A stretch of 23,902 bases of DNA from Neomoorella mulderi (GTDB lineage: Bacteria; Bacillota; DSM-521; Neomoorellales; Neomoorellaceae). The stretch spans positions 1 through 23,902 of the forward strand of contig DRZV01000101.1 of the NCBI GenBank assembly GCA_011375465.1, read 5' to 3'. Below are positions 1 through 6,922 of this stretch, piece after piece. Under the pieces are notes generated by a model. The model did not search any database. It was not told the origin of the DNA and worked only from the letters and a program-made list of their open reading frames with translations. The translations under genes and the position numbers were made by a program. Every line of letters starts with the position of its first letter. The stretch's first letter is position 1.

Positions 1-7
1 ATTTGTG

Positions 8-487
8 TTATTCATATTTGTCCAGTATATCCTTTATCTTGTCCGGAGTCAGATTCCCGTAGGTGTCCTCGTTTATCATGATCACCGGCGCCAAGCTACA
101 GCAGCCCAGACAGGCAACATTCTCCAAGGTGAAGCGGAGATCGGGTGTGGCCTCCCCCGGCTTTATCCCCAGCCGATTTTCCAATTCCGCCGAAAGCCGC
201 TCGGCTCCCTTGACATGGCAGGCTGTACCGTGGCACACCCTGATGATGTGCCTTCCCCTGGGGGTGAAGCGGAATTGGGCGTAGAAGGTGGCAACCCCAT
301 ACACCTGGGACGGGGGAACCTTCAGCTCCTTGGCGATGCGGACCATCACTTCCTTGGGCAGATACCCGTAGATGGCCTGGGCGCCTTGGAGTACGGGTAT
401 GAGGCCCCCCTTGACCCCCCGCCACTTGGCCAGGAGTTCCTCGAATTCCTTCTCCTTCTGGGGGTCAGAGACCAATTGGCTGCTCAA
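8..487 (-). CDS. NuoE/HymA-type [2Fe-2S] thioredoxin-like subunit of an NADH-linked oxidoreductase or hydrogenase
   Basis: The protein has about 159 residues and belongs to the 24-kDa NADH dehydrogenase subunit family (NuoE, HymA, HndA, HydC). The four iron-sulfur ligands are visible: C85 and C90 (CHGTAC), then C126 and C130 (CLGCC). An N-terminal helical region holds the family signature IYGYLPKEV and the VYGVATFYAQF segment. Such subunits pass electrons between a NuoF-like flavoprotein and a partner in complex I, bifurcating hydrogenases or formate dehydrogenases. The partner gene would lie beyond the left edge. I chose the TTG start at 487 because AGGAGGGAG lies 7 bases upstream and the family's N-terminus fits; the frame stays open to 580 but that part is not family-like. 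The exact complex cannot be told from this subunit. Confidence 0.9.
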   Translation of the reverse strand: MSSQLVSDPQKEKEFEELLAKWRGVKGGLIPVLQGAQAIYGYLPKEVMVRIAKELKVPPSQVYGVATFYAQFRFTPRGRHIIRVCHGTACHVKGAERLSAELENRLGIKPGEATPDLRFTLENVACLGCCSLAPVIMINEDTYGNLTPDKIKDILDKYE

Positions 488-576
488 TTTGCTCCCTCCT
501 CTATTGAAAATTTTGAATCTTCCACTGCCTCTCCCCATCTGCCCACAGACACACGGGCAGAGTTGTTTAATTAACT

Positions 577-1249
577 TCAACGCTGAATAGAAAAATCCTT
601 CTGAACAAATAAAAAAATTTCATAGCACTTTTTTCCAGGATCCAATCCTTTTGCTATTATGCTGATCTGCTCTTTAGGCCTCCCGGTGGTGCGGGAAACC
701 AGCTCTCCTATCTTGTTGGCGTCCTCTGGACCAAATTTTTCCGCCAACACCACTACGCCGACCGCCTGGGGCTGGATAAACACCGCCGCCTCCCGGTAGC
801 CTTTAGCCTGGATGAGCCTTTCCAGCTGCATTTCCATGTCCCATATACTGGGTCAGTTCCACTAGCCTCTTGTTGGCTTCCTCCCCCCCCGCCCATCTGC
901 TTTAACAGGTTTATCTGCTGGCTCCTCTGCCTATCCCTCTCCAACCGGTATTCCACAAAGAAGGGGCTCTCCGGCTCCCCCAGATCCACCTGGGAAACAG
1001 GCCTTTCCTCCCTGGAAGACGATTTCCCTTCAGAAGGAGCCTCCTCCTTTACAGGGATCTGCTGGGGTGGCGAGCCGGGGGGATTCCAGGCCGGCATTAA
1101 GGCTCCATTGCCCCTGTGGATGACGTAGGCCACCAGGAGGAAGGTGAGAACCAAGCCCATCAGCAACCTCAGGTGGAAACGCTGATCCCTGTCTCCCCTT
1201 CCCCTGCCTTTTCCCCCTTTCGGGGCAGTTTAATCAGCAAAATGGTCAT
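577..1249 (-). pseudogene. spoIIIAH: spoIIIAH, broken by three frameshifts (forespore-mother cell channel component)
   Basis: SpoIIIAH is the mother-cell membrane protein that pairs with forespore SpoIIQ to form the feeding-tube channel. The protein can be followed across frames. An N-terminal MTILLIKLP piece from an ATG at 1249 overlaps the spoIIIAG stop. Next come the transmembrane segment LRLLMGLVLTFLLVAYVI and the conserved FVEYRLERDRQRSQQ. A short piece EEANKRLVELTQYM follows, then the C-terminal domain beginning MQLERLIQAKGYREA. Breaks: near 1212-1226 (one base missing), in the G8 run at 883-890 (one extra) and at 840-842 (one extra). Correcting these gives exactly 224 codons. The first break is the least certain, since the true N-terminus could differ. 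The product is presumably non-functional unless the lesions are sequence errors. Confidence 0.85.
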
Positions 1250-1821
1250 CTTTTCCCCTCCCTTTCCATGGGTAAAACCTGTATTTGATGGGGAGCCAAT
1301 CCCCAAAGGGTTTCCACCGCCTGGATCAGGCGGGCCCGCACCCGGGGATCATGGGCCCCTTCTGCCACTATTACAACCCCCAATACCTCCCCCGGCGTCT
1401 CCCTGGTTACCCCGGGGGCTTCCCCTCCTTGAAACTGCCCACTTCTGGCCATGACCAGCTGGGCCTCCTGGTTGTTGTCCTTGGTGACCCTGGCACCCCC
1501 TCCCTGATCCCTCTCCTTCACCTGATGGCTGTTGGATCGGGTATTGGTGGCGTACTCCTTTAAAGGACCTGATTTTAAGGACACCCTGACTGCTACCCTG
1601 CCCACCCCGGCCATTTTTTCCAGAAGGTTCTGGAGTTCCTCCTCCATCTCCCGGGAGGCAGTATAGATCTGGCTCCTCCCCGAGGAAGGGCCCGGGGCAG
1701 AGGGGGCCTCCTTCTCCTCGGGAGGATGCACTTCATTGATGCGGGAAAAGCTCAAGAGCAGGCTCCCCAGGACGAGGGCCCCCAAAGCCAGCCACATACA
1801 CCAAGGGGGGCGCTTTTCCAA
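1246..1821 (-). CDS. spoIIIAG: Stage III sporulation protein AG, intact ORF in a decayed operon
   Basis: This 191-residue protein has one N-terminal membrane segment (LALGALVLGSLLLSF, about residues 11-25), a spacer rich in Pro, Glu and Ser, and a ring-forming SpoIIIAG domain. Conserved stretches are LQNLLEKMAGVGRVAVRVSL and GVVIVAEGAHDPRVRARLIQAV. In the family SpoIIIAG forms a large oligomeric ring in the channel between mother cell and forespore. The TTG start at 1821 follows a strong GGAGGTGA site that overlaps the spoIIIAF stop. Its TGA overlaps the spoIIIAH ATG by 4 bases. It is one of three spoIIIA genes still open, but its AE, AF and AH partners are broken, so it is probably a remnant. 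Confidence 0.9.
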   Translation of the reverse strand: MEKRPPWCMWLALGALVLGSLLLSFSRINEVHPPEEKEAPSAPGPSSGRSQIYTASREMEEELQNLLEKMAGVGRVAVRVSLKSGPLKEYATNTRSNSHQVKERDQGGGARVTKDNNQEAQLVMARSGQFQGGEAPGVTRETPGEVLGVVIVAEGAHDPRVRARLIQAVETLWGLAPHQIQVLPMEREGKR

Positions 1822-1828
1822 TTTTTTT

Positions 1829-2366
1829 TCACCTCCCGGCCACCTCTATCCGAATATTGTCGGGGCTTAGCCCGTAAAACCCCGCCACCGTCTCCTTTAC
1901 CCGAGCCAGAATCCTGGCCAGCTGGGAAGGGGAGGCTTCCTGCCACCTCCACCCTTATATCCACCTTCAGGAGGGACCCCCTTTTTTTCGTCCACCACCA
2001 CCTCCACCTCAGCTTCCCTTATTTCCGGAGACAACAGAACTAAGGAGCGTATCTGCTGTCCCAATCGCTTTCTAAACAGATACCAGGCCCTTTCCCGGGC
2101 GTCAGGGGAGGGGGAGCCGGGAGAAAAAGCCTCTCCCACCATGGCTGGAGGAGACCAATCCCAGCCCGCCAGGGGCAATCCCTCCCCCCGGGTCAGGATC
2201 CTGCCGAGGCTTGCGGTACAGGAAGCCAGGACGAACAACCCCCCAACATCAGCCGCACATAGGGGGCCATCTTTTGATTGGGGAGGAGCATCTCCCCCAG
2301 GGAGGCCATCAGGGCTATGAGGGCCAATTGCCTTACAAGGGAACCCAATTCAGCCAGCATCTTCAT
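1829..2366 (-). pseudogene. spoIIIAF: spoIIIAF, broken by three frameshifts
   Basis: The N-terminal membrane part MKMLAELGSLVRQLALIALM with LLPNQKMAPYVRLMLG is typical of SpoIIIAF, a membrane component of the SpoIIIA channel. The frame is lost at the C6 run 2239-2244 (minus-strand G6, one G missing). It resumes as LFVLAS through ERAWYLFRKRLGQQIRSL. It shifts at 1977-1988 (one base too many in adjoining A7/G5 runs) into LLKVDIRVEVAGSLP, and again near 1924-1945 into SQLARILARVKETVAGFYG and PDNIRIEVAGR. Net correction gives exactly 179 codons, the usual size. The start is the ATG at 2366 (ATGA overlap with spoIIIAE) or the ATG at 2360, which has a better-spaced GAGGGG. Confidence 0.85.
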
Positions 2367-3533
2367 CCCCTCATGGCCAGGGCCATGTGGCCCAATATTA
2401 TTAACGCCGCCACGCTGAGGAAAAAAGAGACCCGTCACAGCCAAACAGGCGGAAATCAGGCTGAGGGATCCGGACGCCTTGTCCAGGGCCTCCGAGATCT
2501 TCTCTTCCCCCAGAATCTGCACCAAGACAGCCGCCAGCTTATAAATCAGGGCGGCGGCCAACATCTTCACCAGGGGAAGGCCAACGGTAAGGAAAATGAA
2601 GCCCAGGCCCAATACCCCCACCGCCCCCTTTATCAGGGCAGCAGCTCCCGCCACCGTGCCCAGGGAATCGGAGAGGAGCTTGCCCACCACAGGCAGAAAA
2701 TTATCGGTGGCGAATCGGGCTACCCTTAGGGACATGGCGTCGCTTATGGCTCCCCCTATCCCGTAGAGGGAAAGGATGCCGGTGAACAGGGTCAGGCCCA
2801 ACCCCAAGATGTAGACGACCAACTGCCTTATGAAATCCGCCATTTTGCCCACCTGGAGTTTGTCCTCCAGACCCCTTACCATGTTGAGGCAGGTGTAAAG
2901 ATAGACCAGGGGGAAAACCAGGTTTTAGATCAGGTTGACCATGAAGGTCAAGCCCAATATCAGCACGGGATAGAGAAAGGCGGATAGGTGGATCCCCCCG
3001 GAAGCTGCCAAGAGGGTGATCAGAAAGGGTAAAAATGCCTGCCAGAAAGAGAGCATCTTATCTATGGTTTCCGAGCCTGACCGCAGATACATGCCAAAGG
3101 AGGTCAGCACCAGGGTGATCAGGGCTAAAAAGACCACCTTGCCGGCCAGGGGGGAGAGGTTCTCTTCCCCAAAGGCGCCCTGCAGGCTTTTCAGCAGGGC
3201 GCTGGCCAAAGCCAAAAGGAGCAGCTGAGACAGCAGGTGGAGGCTGGCCTTCAACTCCCCTGCCAGGCAGCGCAACAATCCCTCCAGGATTTCTCTGGGG
3301 TTTAGGGGCATCTTTCCCTGCAGTAGCTCCTTGAGGCCCTCGCCAAAACTGGATGAGGGCAGGTAGGGGGCCAGGTCCTGCTGCAATCGCTGCCAATGGC
3401 TTTCCAGCTGGGAAAGATCCAACCCCTGAAGCTGATATTCCACTTCCCCCTTGAAATCTCCACAGGATTGGGGATCCCCAGGAAAGGCTAGGGCAGGCGA
3501 AGGGATCAGAAGCATAAAAAGCCAAAGCAGCAT
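2363..3533 (-). pseudogene. spoIIIAE: spoIIIAE, broken by an in-frame TAA and a frameshift
   Basis: SpoIIIAE is the large polytopic membrane protein of the SpoIIIA complex. From the ATG at 3533 there is a signal-like N-terminus (LLWLFMLLIPSPALAF) followed by an extracytoplasmic helical domain. Multiple membrane helices follow, ending in the conserved GNFLPVVG-like segment (here DNFLPVVGKLLSDSLGTV) and LAAALIYKLAAVLVQ. A TAA at 2925-2927 interrupts FMVNLI/NLVFPLVYLYTCLNMV; the same frame continues, so this is a base substitution (CAA to TAA is the simplest). A second lesion lies in the T6 run (A6 at 2421-2426 on the plus strand), one base too many. Removing it restores FFLSVAALIILGHMALAMRG and a TGA at 2363. 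The corrected length is 390 codons, normal for the family. Confidence 0.88.
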
Positions 3534-3535
3534 CT

Positions 3536-3926
3536 TCACGGCAAAAGCTTTATAATAGTTTCCAAAACAGCCACTATCAGGGGTATGGCCAAGACCAGGA
3601 TGAGCACCTTCCCGGCTGTTTCCAGCTTGCTGGCGATGGCCCCTTCTCCCGCATCCCGGCACAGCTGGCTGCCGAACTCCGCTATATATAGGCTATACCT
3701 ACGGCCTTCAAGACCGACTGCCAGTAAAATGGATTGACCCCTGCCTTTTGGCTGATTTCCGATAAGACCGTCACCACCAGCCTCATCTTTTCTAGAAGGG
3801 AAAAAATGTCAGCACCCCAGCGGTGAGGCTTATGAGGAGAGCCACATCCCCGCCCCGGGCTTGCCGTACCAGCACTATGATGGCGGTGGCCACCAGGGCC
3901 AACCCCACCAGGGAAAAGATCTCCAT
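3536..3926 (-). pseudogene. spoIIIAD: spoIIIAD, broken by two frameshifts
   Basis: SpoIIIAD is a small polytopic membrane protein of the channel. From the ATG at 3926 the product reads MEIFSLVGLALVATAIIVL and on to TAGVLTFF. The frame is lost at the T6 run (A6 at 3801-3806 on the plus strand, one base missing). It continues as LLEKMRLVVTVLSEI and FYWQSVLKAVGIAYI. A TA dinucleotide repeat at 3683-3690 then carries one extra TA unit. After it the highly conserved tail appears in another frame: AEFGSQLCRDAGEGAIASK, then VLILVLAIPLI. Correcting both gives exactly 130 codons, the standard size. The end at 3536 lies 2 bases before the spoIIIAE ATG. Confidence 0.88.
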
Positions 3927-3929
3927 GGC

Positions 3930-4136
3930 TCAATAAAGGAGGAAAACGGATTGGACAGCCCGAAACAGGTCTATTATCACCGGTATTACCCAGAGCAGGG
4001 CTACGGCTAAACCCGCCAGCAGGGTCATGTAGGCGTATTCATCCCTACCCGCCTGTTTTAAGAAGGTGTAAAAAATAGAAATCACCATAGCCAGGGCCCC
4101 CAGGCGGAATATGAGGCCCACCTCCAAGTGCAACAC
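3930..4136 (-). CDS. spoIIIAC: Stage III sporulation protein AC, intact ORF in a decayed operon
   Basis: This 68-residue protein has two membrane helices (about residues 8-25 and 40-60) with the conserved center FLKQAGRDEYAYMTLLAGL, the SpoIIIAC signature. It is a small integral membrane part of the SpoIIIA channel. A GTG start at 4136 has GGGGGG about 7 bases upstream; the next codon is TTG, a less likely alternative. The stop lies 3 bases before the spoIIIAD ATG. The length equals the family norm. The ORF is undamaged, but it is flanked by broken partners. Confidence 0.9.
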   Translation of the reverse strand: MLHLEVGLIFRLGALAMVISIFYTFLKQAGRDEYAYMTLLAGLAVALLWVIPVIIDLFRAVQSVFLLY

Positions 4137-4149
4137 CCTTCATCCCCCC

Positions 4150-4665
4150 TCAGTAGAGAAGTAATATGAGGGCCAGGCCCAGCAGAAAACCCAGGCTGTA
4201 CCACATGCGGGCCTTTTTTGCGGTTTCCTCCGCGGCCAAACGAGCCTGATGGGAAAGGTGCCTCTGGGCCAGGACCAGGTGTTTTACCTGGTCTTCCACC
4301 CCGGAAAGGCCCAGCACCAGGCCTAGAGGGGTCAAAATCTCCAAGTCTCCCTGGGTGAGGCTGCTGTTATCCTTGAGAAACTTCAGGCCCCTTTCCCAGG
4401 CGCGATACAGCCCTCCGCCCGGATCCCTTTCCAGGTGATGCCCCGTCAAAGAGAAAAACTCTTTTATCATGCCTTCCGCCAATCCCCCGGCCCTCTGAAG
4501 GGCTTGGGGCAAAGGGGTGACGCCATAACTTATCTCCGTCTCCAGGGCCTTGAGGGCGGTTTCCAGAAGCCGCAGTTCTCGGCTTCTGGCCGCCAATCTT
4601 CTGGCCTTCTCCAGCCCCAAGAAACCGCAGGCTGATATTACCAGAAGGCTGCTCAGGATTTTCAT
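4150..4665 (-). CDS. spoIIIAB: Stage III sporulation protein AB, intact ORF in a decayed operon
   Basis: This 171-residue protein has an N-terminal membrane segment (MKILSSLLVISACGFLGL), a long helical body and a C-terminal membrane segment (WYSLGFLLGLALILLLY). The family signature ALKALETEISYGVTPLPQAL is present. It resembles the GspF/PilC-like SpoIIIAB component of the mother-cell channel. The ATG at 4665 has a strong GGGGAGGAGGG site. The length matches the family norm and no lesion is seen. Confidence 0.92.
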   Translation of the reverse strand: MKILSSLLVISACGFLGLEKARRLAARSRELRLLETALKALETEISYGVTPLPQALQRAGGLAEGMIKEFFSLTGHHLERDPGGGLYRAWERGLKFLKDNSSLTQGDLEILTPLGLVLGLSGVEDQVKHLVLAQRHLSHQARLAAEETAKKARMWYSLGFLLGLALILLLY

Positions 4666-5632
4666 GGTTCCCTCCTCCCCGGAGGGGGCCGGACAGTATC
4701 ACTTGCCCTGCCCGGTCATAAACCCTCTCTACAGTTCCAGGGCCCAGGCTCCGCCCCAGGAGCACGAACCTCTCCCACACCCCTGATTCCAGGAGCCCCT
4801 TCTACCCCGGGCGCCTTGCCAGTTCCTCCAGATCTCCGGCGTGGACCGTGCACAGGAGGGATACGCCGCCGTTCAACACCTCTTCCAACGCCTTCAGGTC
4901 TTCGCTGCTCCCTATCTCGTCGGTGGCTATGACTTCCGGGCCCATGGAGCGCAGCAACATGAGCATTCCTATGGCCTTGGGGCACCGGTCCAAAACATCG
5001 GTTCTGGGACCCACCTCCAACTGGGGCAAACCCATTCAGCAGCCGGCGATTTCAGAGCGCTCGTCCACCACTCCCACATTCAGGCCGGGAAAACCCAGTT
5101 CAGGCACGCCTGTGCTGAGGAGACGGATTAAATTCCTCAGCAAAGTGGTCTTGCCGCAACGGGGAGGGGAAAGGATAAGGGTATTCAAAAACCGCTGACC
5201 CTGGAGGAGCCGGGGAAATAGGGGCAGACCGCACCCCTTAAGGCTCCGGGCCAGCCTCAAGTTGAGGCTGCTGAAATTCTTGAGGGTCTTAATTCCTCCC
5301 TGGGCCACTACCGCTTCCCCCACCAGTCCCACCCGGTGGCCGCCGGGCAGGGTTATGTATCCCTGTCTCAATTCCTCTTCCCAGGCATAGAGAGAACTGC
5401 GGGTGAGGGCCTGAAGTATGTGGAGGATGTCTTCTCCTGTAACCCGGTAGCCTTCCCTGAAATCGGGGCTTATCCCGCCCTCCCTTACCCATCCCTCTCC
5501 CCCGCCCCAGCGGATCTGCAGAGGCCTATCCTTCCTGAACCTTATCTCCTCCAGGGATTGTTTGATCTCCCGGGGAAGGGCCCGGAGCATGAGGGCTATA
5601 CCCTCGGTCATTAAAGCCATCAGGCTCTCCAA
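4662..5632 (-). pseudogene. spoIIIAA: spoIIIAA ATPase, interrupted by two in-frame stops
   Basis: SpoIIIAA is the cytoplasmic secretion-type ATPase of the SpoIIIA channel. The frame holds EEIRFRKDRPLQIRW, a P-loop (PPRCGKTTLLRNL) and VVDERSEIAGC. A TGA at 5036-5038 follows, where the family has an aromatic residue (AGCYQGVPQ). The same frame resumes MGLPQLEVGPRTDVLDRCPKA, passes the Walker-B-like PEVIATDEIG and CTVHAG, and hits TAG at 4802-4804. It resumes again as GLLESGVWERFVLLGRSLGP. Beyond that no stop appears before spoIIIAB. One missing base near 4690 would give the usual ATGA overlap with spoIIIAB and a 324-codon gene. A TTG start at 5632 with GGGGGGAG upstream is preferred over the ATG at 5672. 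Confidence 0.85.
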
Positions 5633-5684
5633 GATTTCTCCCCCCAGGAATATGCTTATTCCGCCCATGGCAAATTTATGCAAT

Positions 5685-5709
5685 AAAAAAGACCCCTTGC
5701 CGGGGTCTT
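5685..5709 (-). terminator. Rho-independent terminator after the acidic zinc-ribbon gene
   Basis: On the minus strand AAGACCCC pairs with GGGGTCTT (plus-strand arms 5689-5696 and 5702-5709) around a 5-base loop. The second arm runs directly into a T tract (plus-strand A run 5685-5690). This ends transcription of the long upstream gene string and separates it from the spoIIIA operon. Confidence 0.9.
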
Positions 5710-5779
5710 AGGTAGCTAAGCTCTGCCGCCCCCTGGAAGGGAGGCAGCCTTTGTAAAAGCCATGTATACCAGAGCCGGC

Positions 5780-6298
5780 CTATATGTCTTCGTCGGGCTT
5801 TCCTTTCTCTTCTTCTTCGGCCAGCCTGGCCTCTCCCTCCTGGTTTATAAACACCACCGCCCCACAATTGGGGCAGGCCACCTCCACCACATCTTCGTCA
5901 TCCAGTATATCCGCCTCAAAGCATACTATCTCATGGCATTTAGGGCATTCCACTTCTATATAGTCCTCTTCGTATTCCTCATCTTCTTCCTCGTCTTCGA
6001 ACTCTTCCTCCTCTTCCCCTTCTTCCCCTTCGAACTCTTCTTCCCCTTCCTCCTCTTCCTCTTCTTCGTAGTCCCCTCCGTATACTTCCCCTTCCAGTTG
6101 GTAGAGATCCTCATCTATGCTTTCCACATAGCTTTCCAGTTCCTCGTAGCTTTCGTGAAGATCCTGCAGGGCTTCGGCCATTTCTTCCAAGACTTCCACT
6201 ATCTCTTTAAAGATACGGGTTTCTTTGCTCTCCGGTTCCAGGTTCAGGCCCTCCATCAGACCTTTTAAATATGCCACCTTTTCCCTCACTTCGTTCAT
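5780..6298 (-). CDS. Acidic coiled-coil/zinc-ribbon protein (CD1247-like), function unknown
   Basis: The protein has 172 residues. The N-terminal helical part (about 1-70, MNEVREKVAYLKGLMEGL) resembles the CD1247 N-terminal domain found in Clostridia next to efp and spoIIIA. Residues about 75-115 are nearly all Glu and Asp with some Tyr, Gly and Phe. The C-terminal part has two CxxC pairs (CPKC and CPNC) likely to bind one zinc ion. The ATG at 6298 follows AAGGAGTG. The function is not known; the position after efp is conserved in related genomes. The Glu-rich tract is encoded by a GAA/GAG purine run. It could be a zinc-dependent binding protein for basic or nucleic-acid-associated partners, but this is only a guess. 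Confidence 0.8.
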   Translation of the reverse strand: MNEVREKVAYLKGLMEGLNLEPESKETRIFKEIVEVLEEMAEALQDLHESYEELESYVESIDEDLYQLEGEVYGGDYEEEEEEEGEEEFEGEEGEEEEEFEDEEEDEEYEEDYIEVECPKCHEIVCFEADILDDEDVVEVACPNCGAVVFINQEGEARLAEEEEKGKPDEDI

Positions 6299-6348
6299 GG
6301 AGCCGCACTCCTTTCTTTTTGATTTATTATTATCCGGCTCCTGCCGGG

Positions 6349-6906
6349 CTAAACCCGCTCCACATATGTCCCTTCCCGGGTATCCACCTTGACCACGTCC
6401 CCCACCTCCACGAAGAGGGGCACTTGGATGACCGCTCCCGTCTCCAGCACGGCGGGCTTAGATCCCCCGCTCACCATATCTCCCCTGATCCCAGGTTCGG
6501 TCTGCACCACCTTCAATTCCACCGTTACCGGCAATTCCACCCCCAGGATCTGATCCCCGTAGAACAGAACCTGCAGGTTCATATTTTCCTTCAGGAATTT
6601 GGCCCCTTCTCCTAGCTGTTCTCCCGAGAGGGCAAACTGCTCGTAGGTTTCATTGTCCATGAAATAGTAGGTATCACCATCCCGGTAGAGGTACTGGGCC
6701 TCCCTTTTATCCAGATAAACCCTCTTGACCTTCTCTCCAGCCTTAAAGGTGCGCTCCAAAACTGCCCCTGTCCGGAGATTGCGCAATTTGGTTCGTACCA
6801 GGGCCTGCCTCTGGGCTGTCTTGAAGTGCAGAAATTCTATGACCTGATATACCTCGCCATCCACCTCTATGGTCACTCCGGTGAAAAAGTCGTTGGTAGA
6901 AATCAA
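6349..6906 (-). CDS. efp: Elongation factor P with an atypical modification loop
   Basis: EF-P binds ribosomes stalled on polyproline and helps form the peptide bond. The 185-residue product begins MISTNDFFTGVTIEVDG and has the three-domain length and the C-terminal GDVVKVDTREGTYVERV of the family. The domain I loop that normally reads KPGKG (modified Lys32 in Bacillus) reads KTAQRQ here. Residues 30-33 are Thr-Ala-Gln-Arg, so Gln replaces Lys32 and Arg stands at 33. The TTG start at 6906 gives the family N-terminus and has GGGGGGA upstream; the frame is open upstream to 6951. It lies 16 bases from pepP. Confidence 0.95.
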   Translation of the reverse strand: MISTNDFFTGVTIEVDGEVYQVIEFLHFKTAQRQALVRTKLRNLRTGAVLERTFKAGEKVKRVYLDKREAQYLYRDGDTYYFMDNETYEQFALSGEQLGEGAKFLKENMNLQVLFYGDQILGVELPVTVELKVVQTEPGIRGDMVSGGSKPAVLETGAVIQVPLFVEVGDVVKVDTREGTYVERV

Positions 6907-6922
6907 GCCTATCCCCCCACGT

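Noticed and set aside
539..560. The CTGCCC/GGGCAG inverted repeat upstream of the NuoE-like gene as a terminator of spoIIIA.
   Set aside because: Six base pairs, a 10-base loop and no T tract on the minus strand.
577..5632. Programmed frameshifting or stop-codon recoding to explain the broken spoIIIA genes.
   Set aside because: Twelve events of mixed type in five genes, with no shared slippery site or recoding structure, do not fit a programmed mechanism.
5640..5684. A sigma-E-like promoter for spoIIIAA (GCATAAA and GCATATTC boxes).
   Set aside because: The spacing is about 22 bases, too long, and the downstream box would leave almost no leader.
5762..6268. A plus-strand open frame rich in Phe and Leu, resembling a membrane protein.
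   Set aside because: It is the complement of the Glu-rich GAA/GAG tract, which reads as Phe/Leu on the opposite strand.
6334..6347. A short CCGGC/GCCGG hairpin just after the efp stop, considered as a terminator.
   Set aside because: Only 5 bp with no T tract following on the minus strand; too weak to call.
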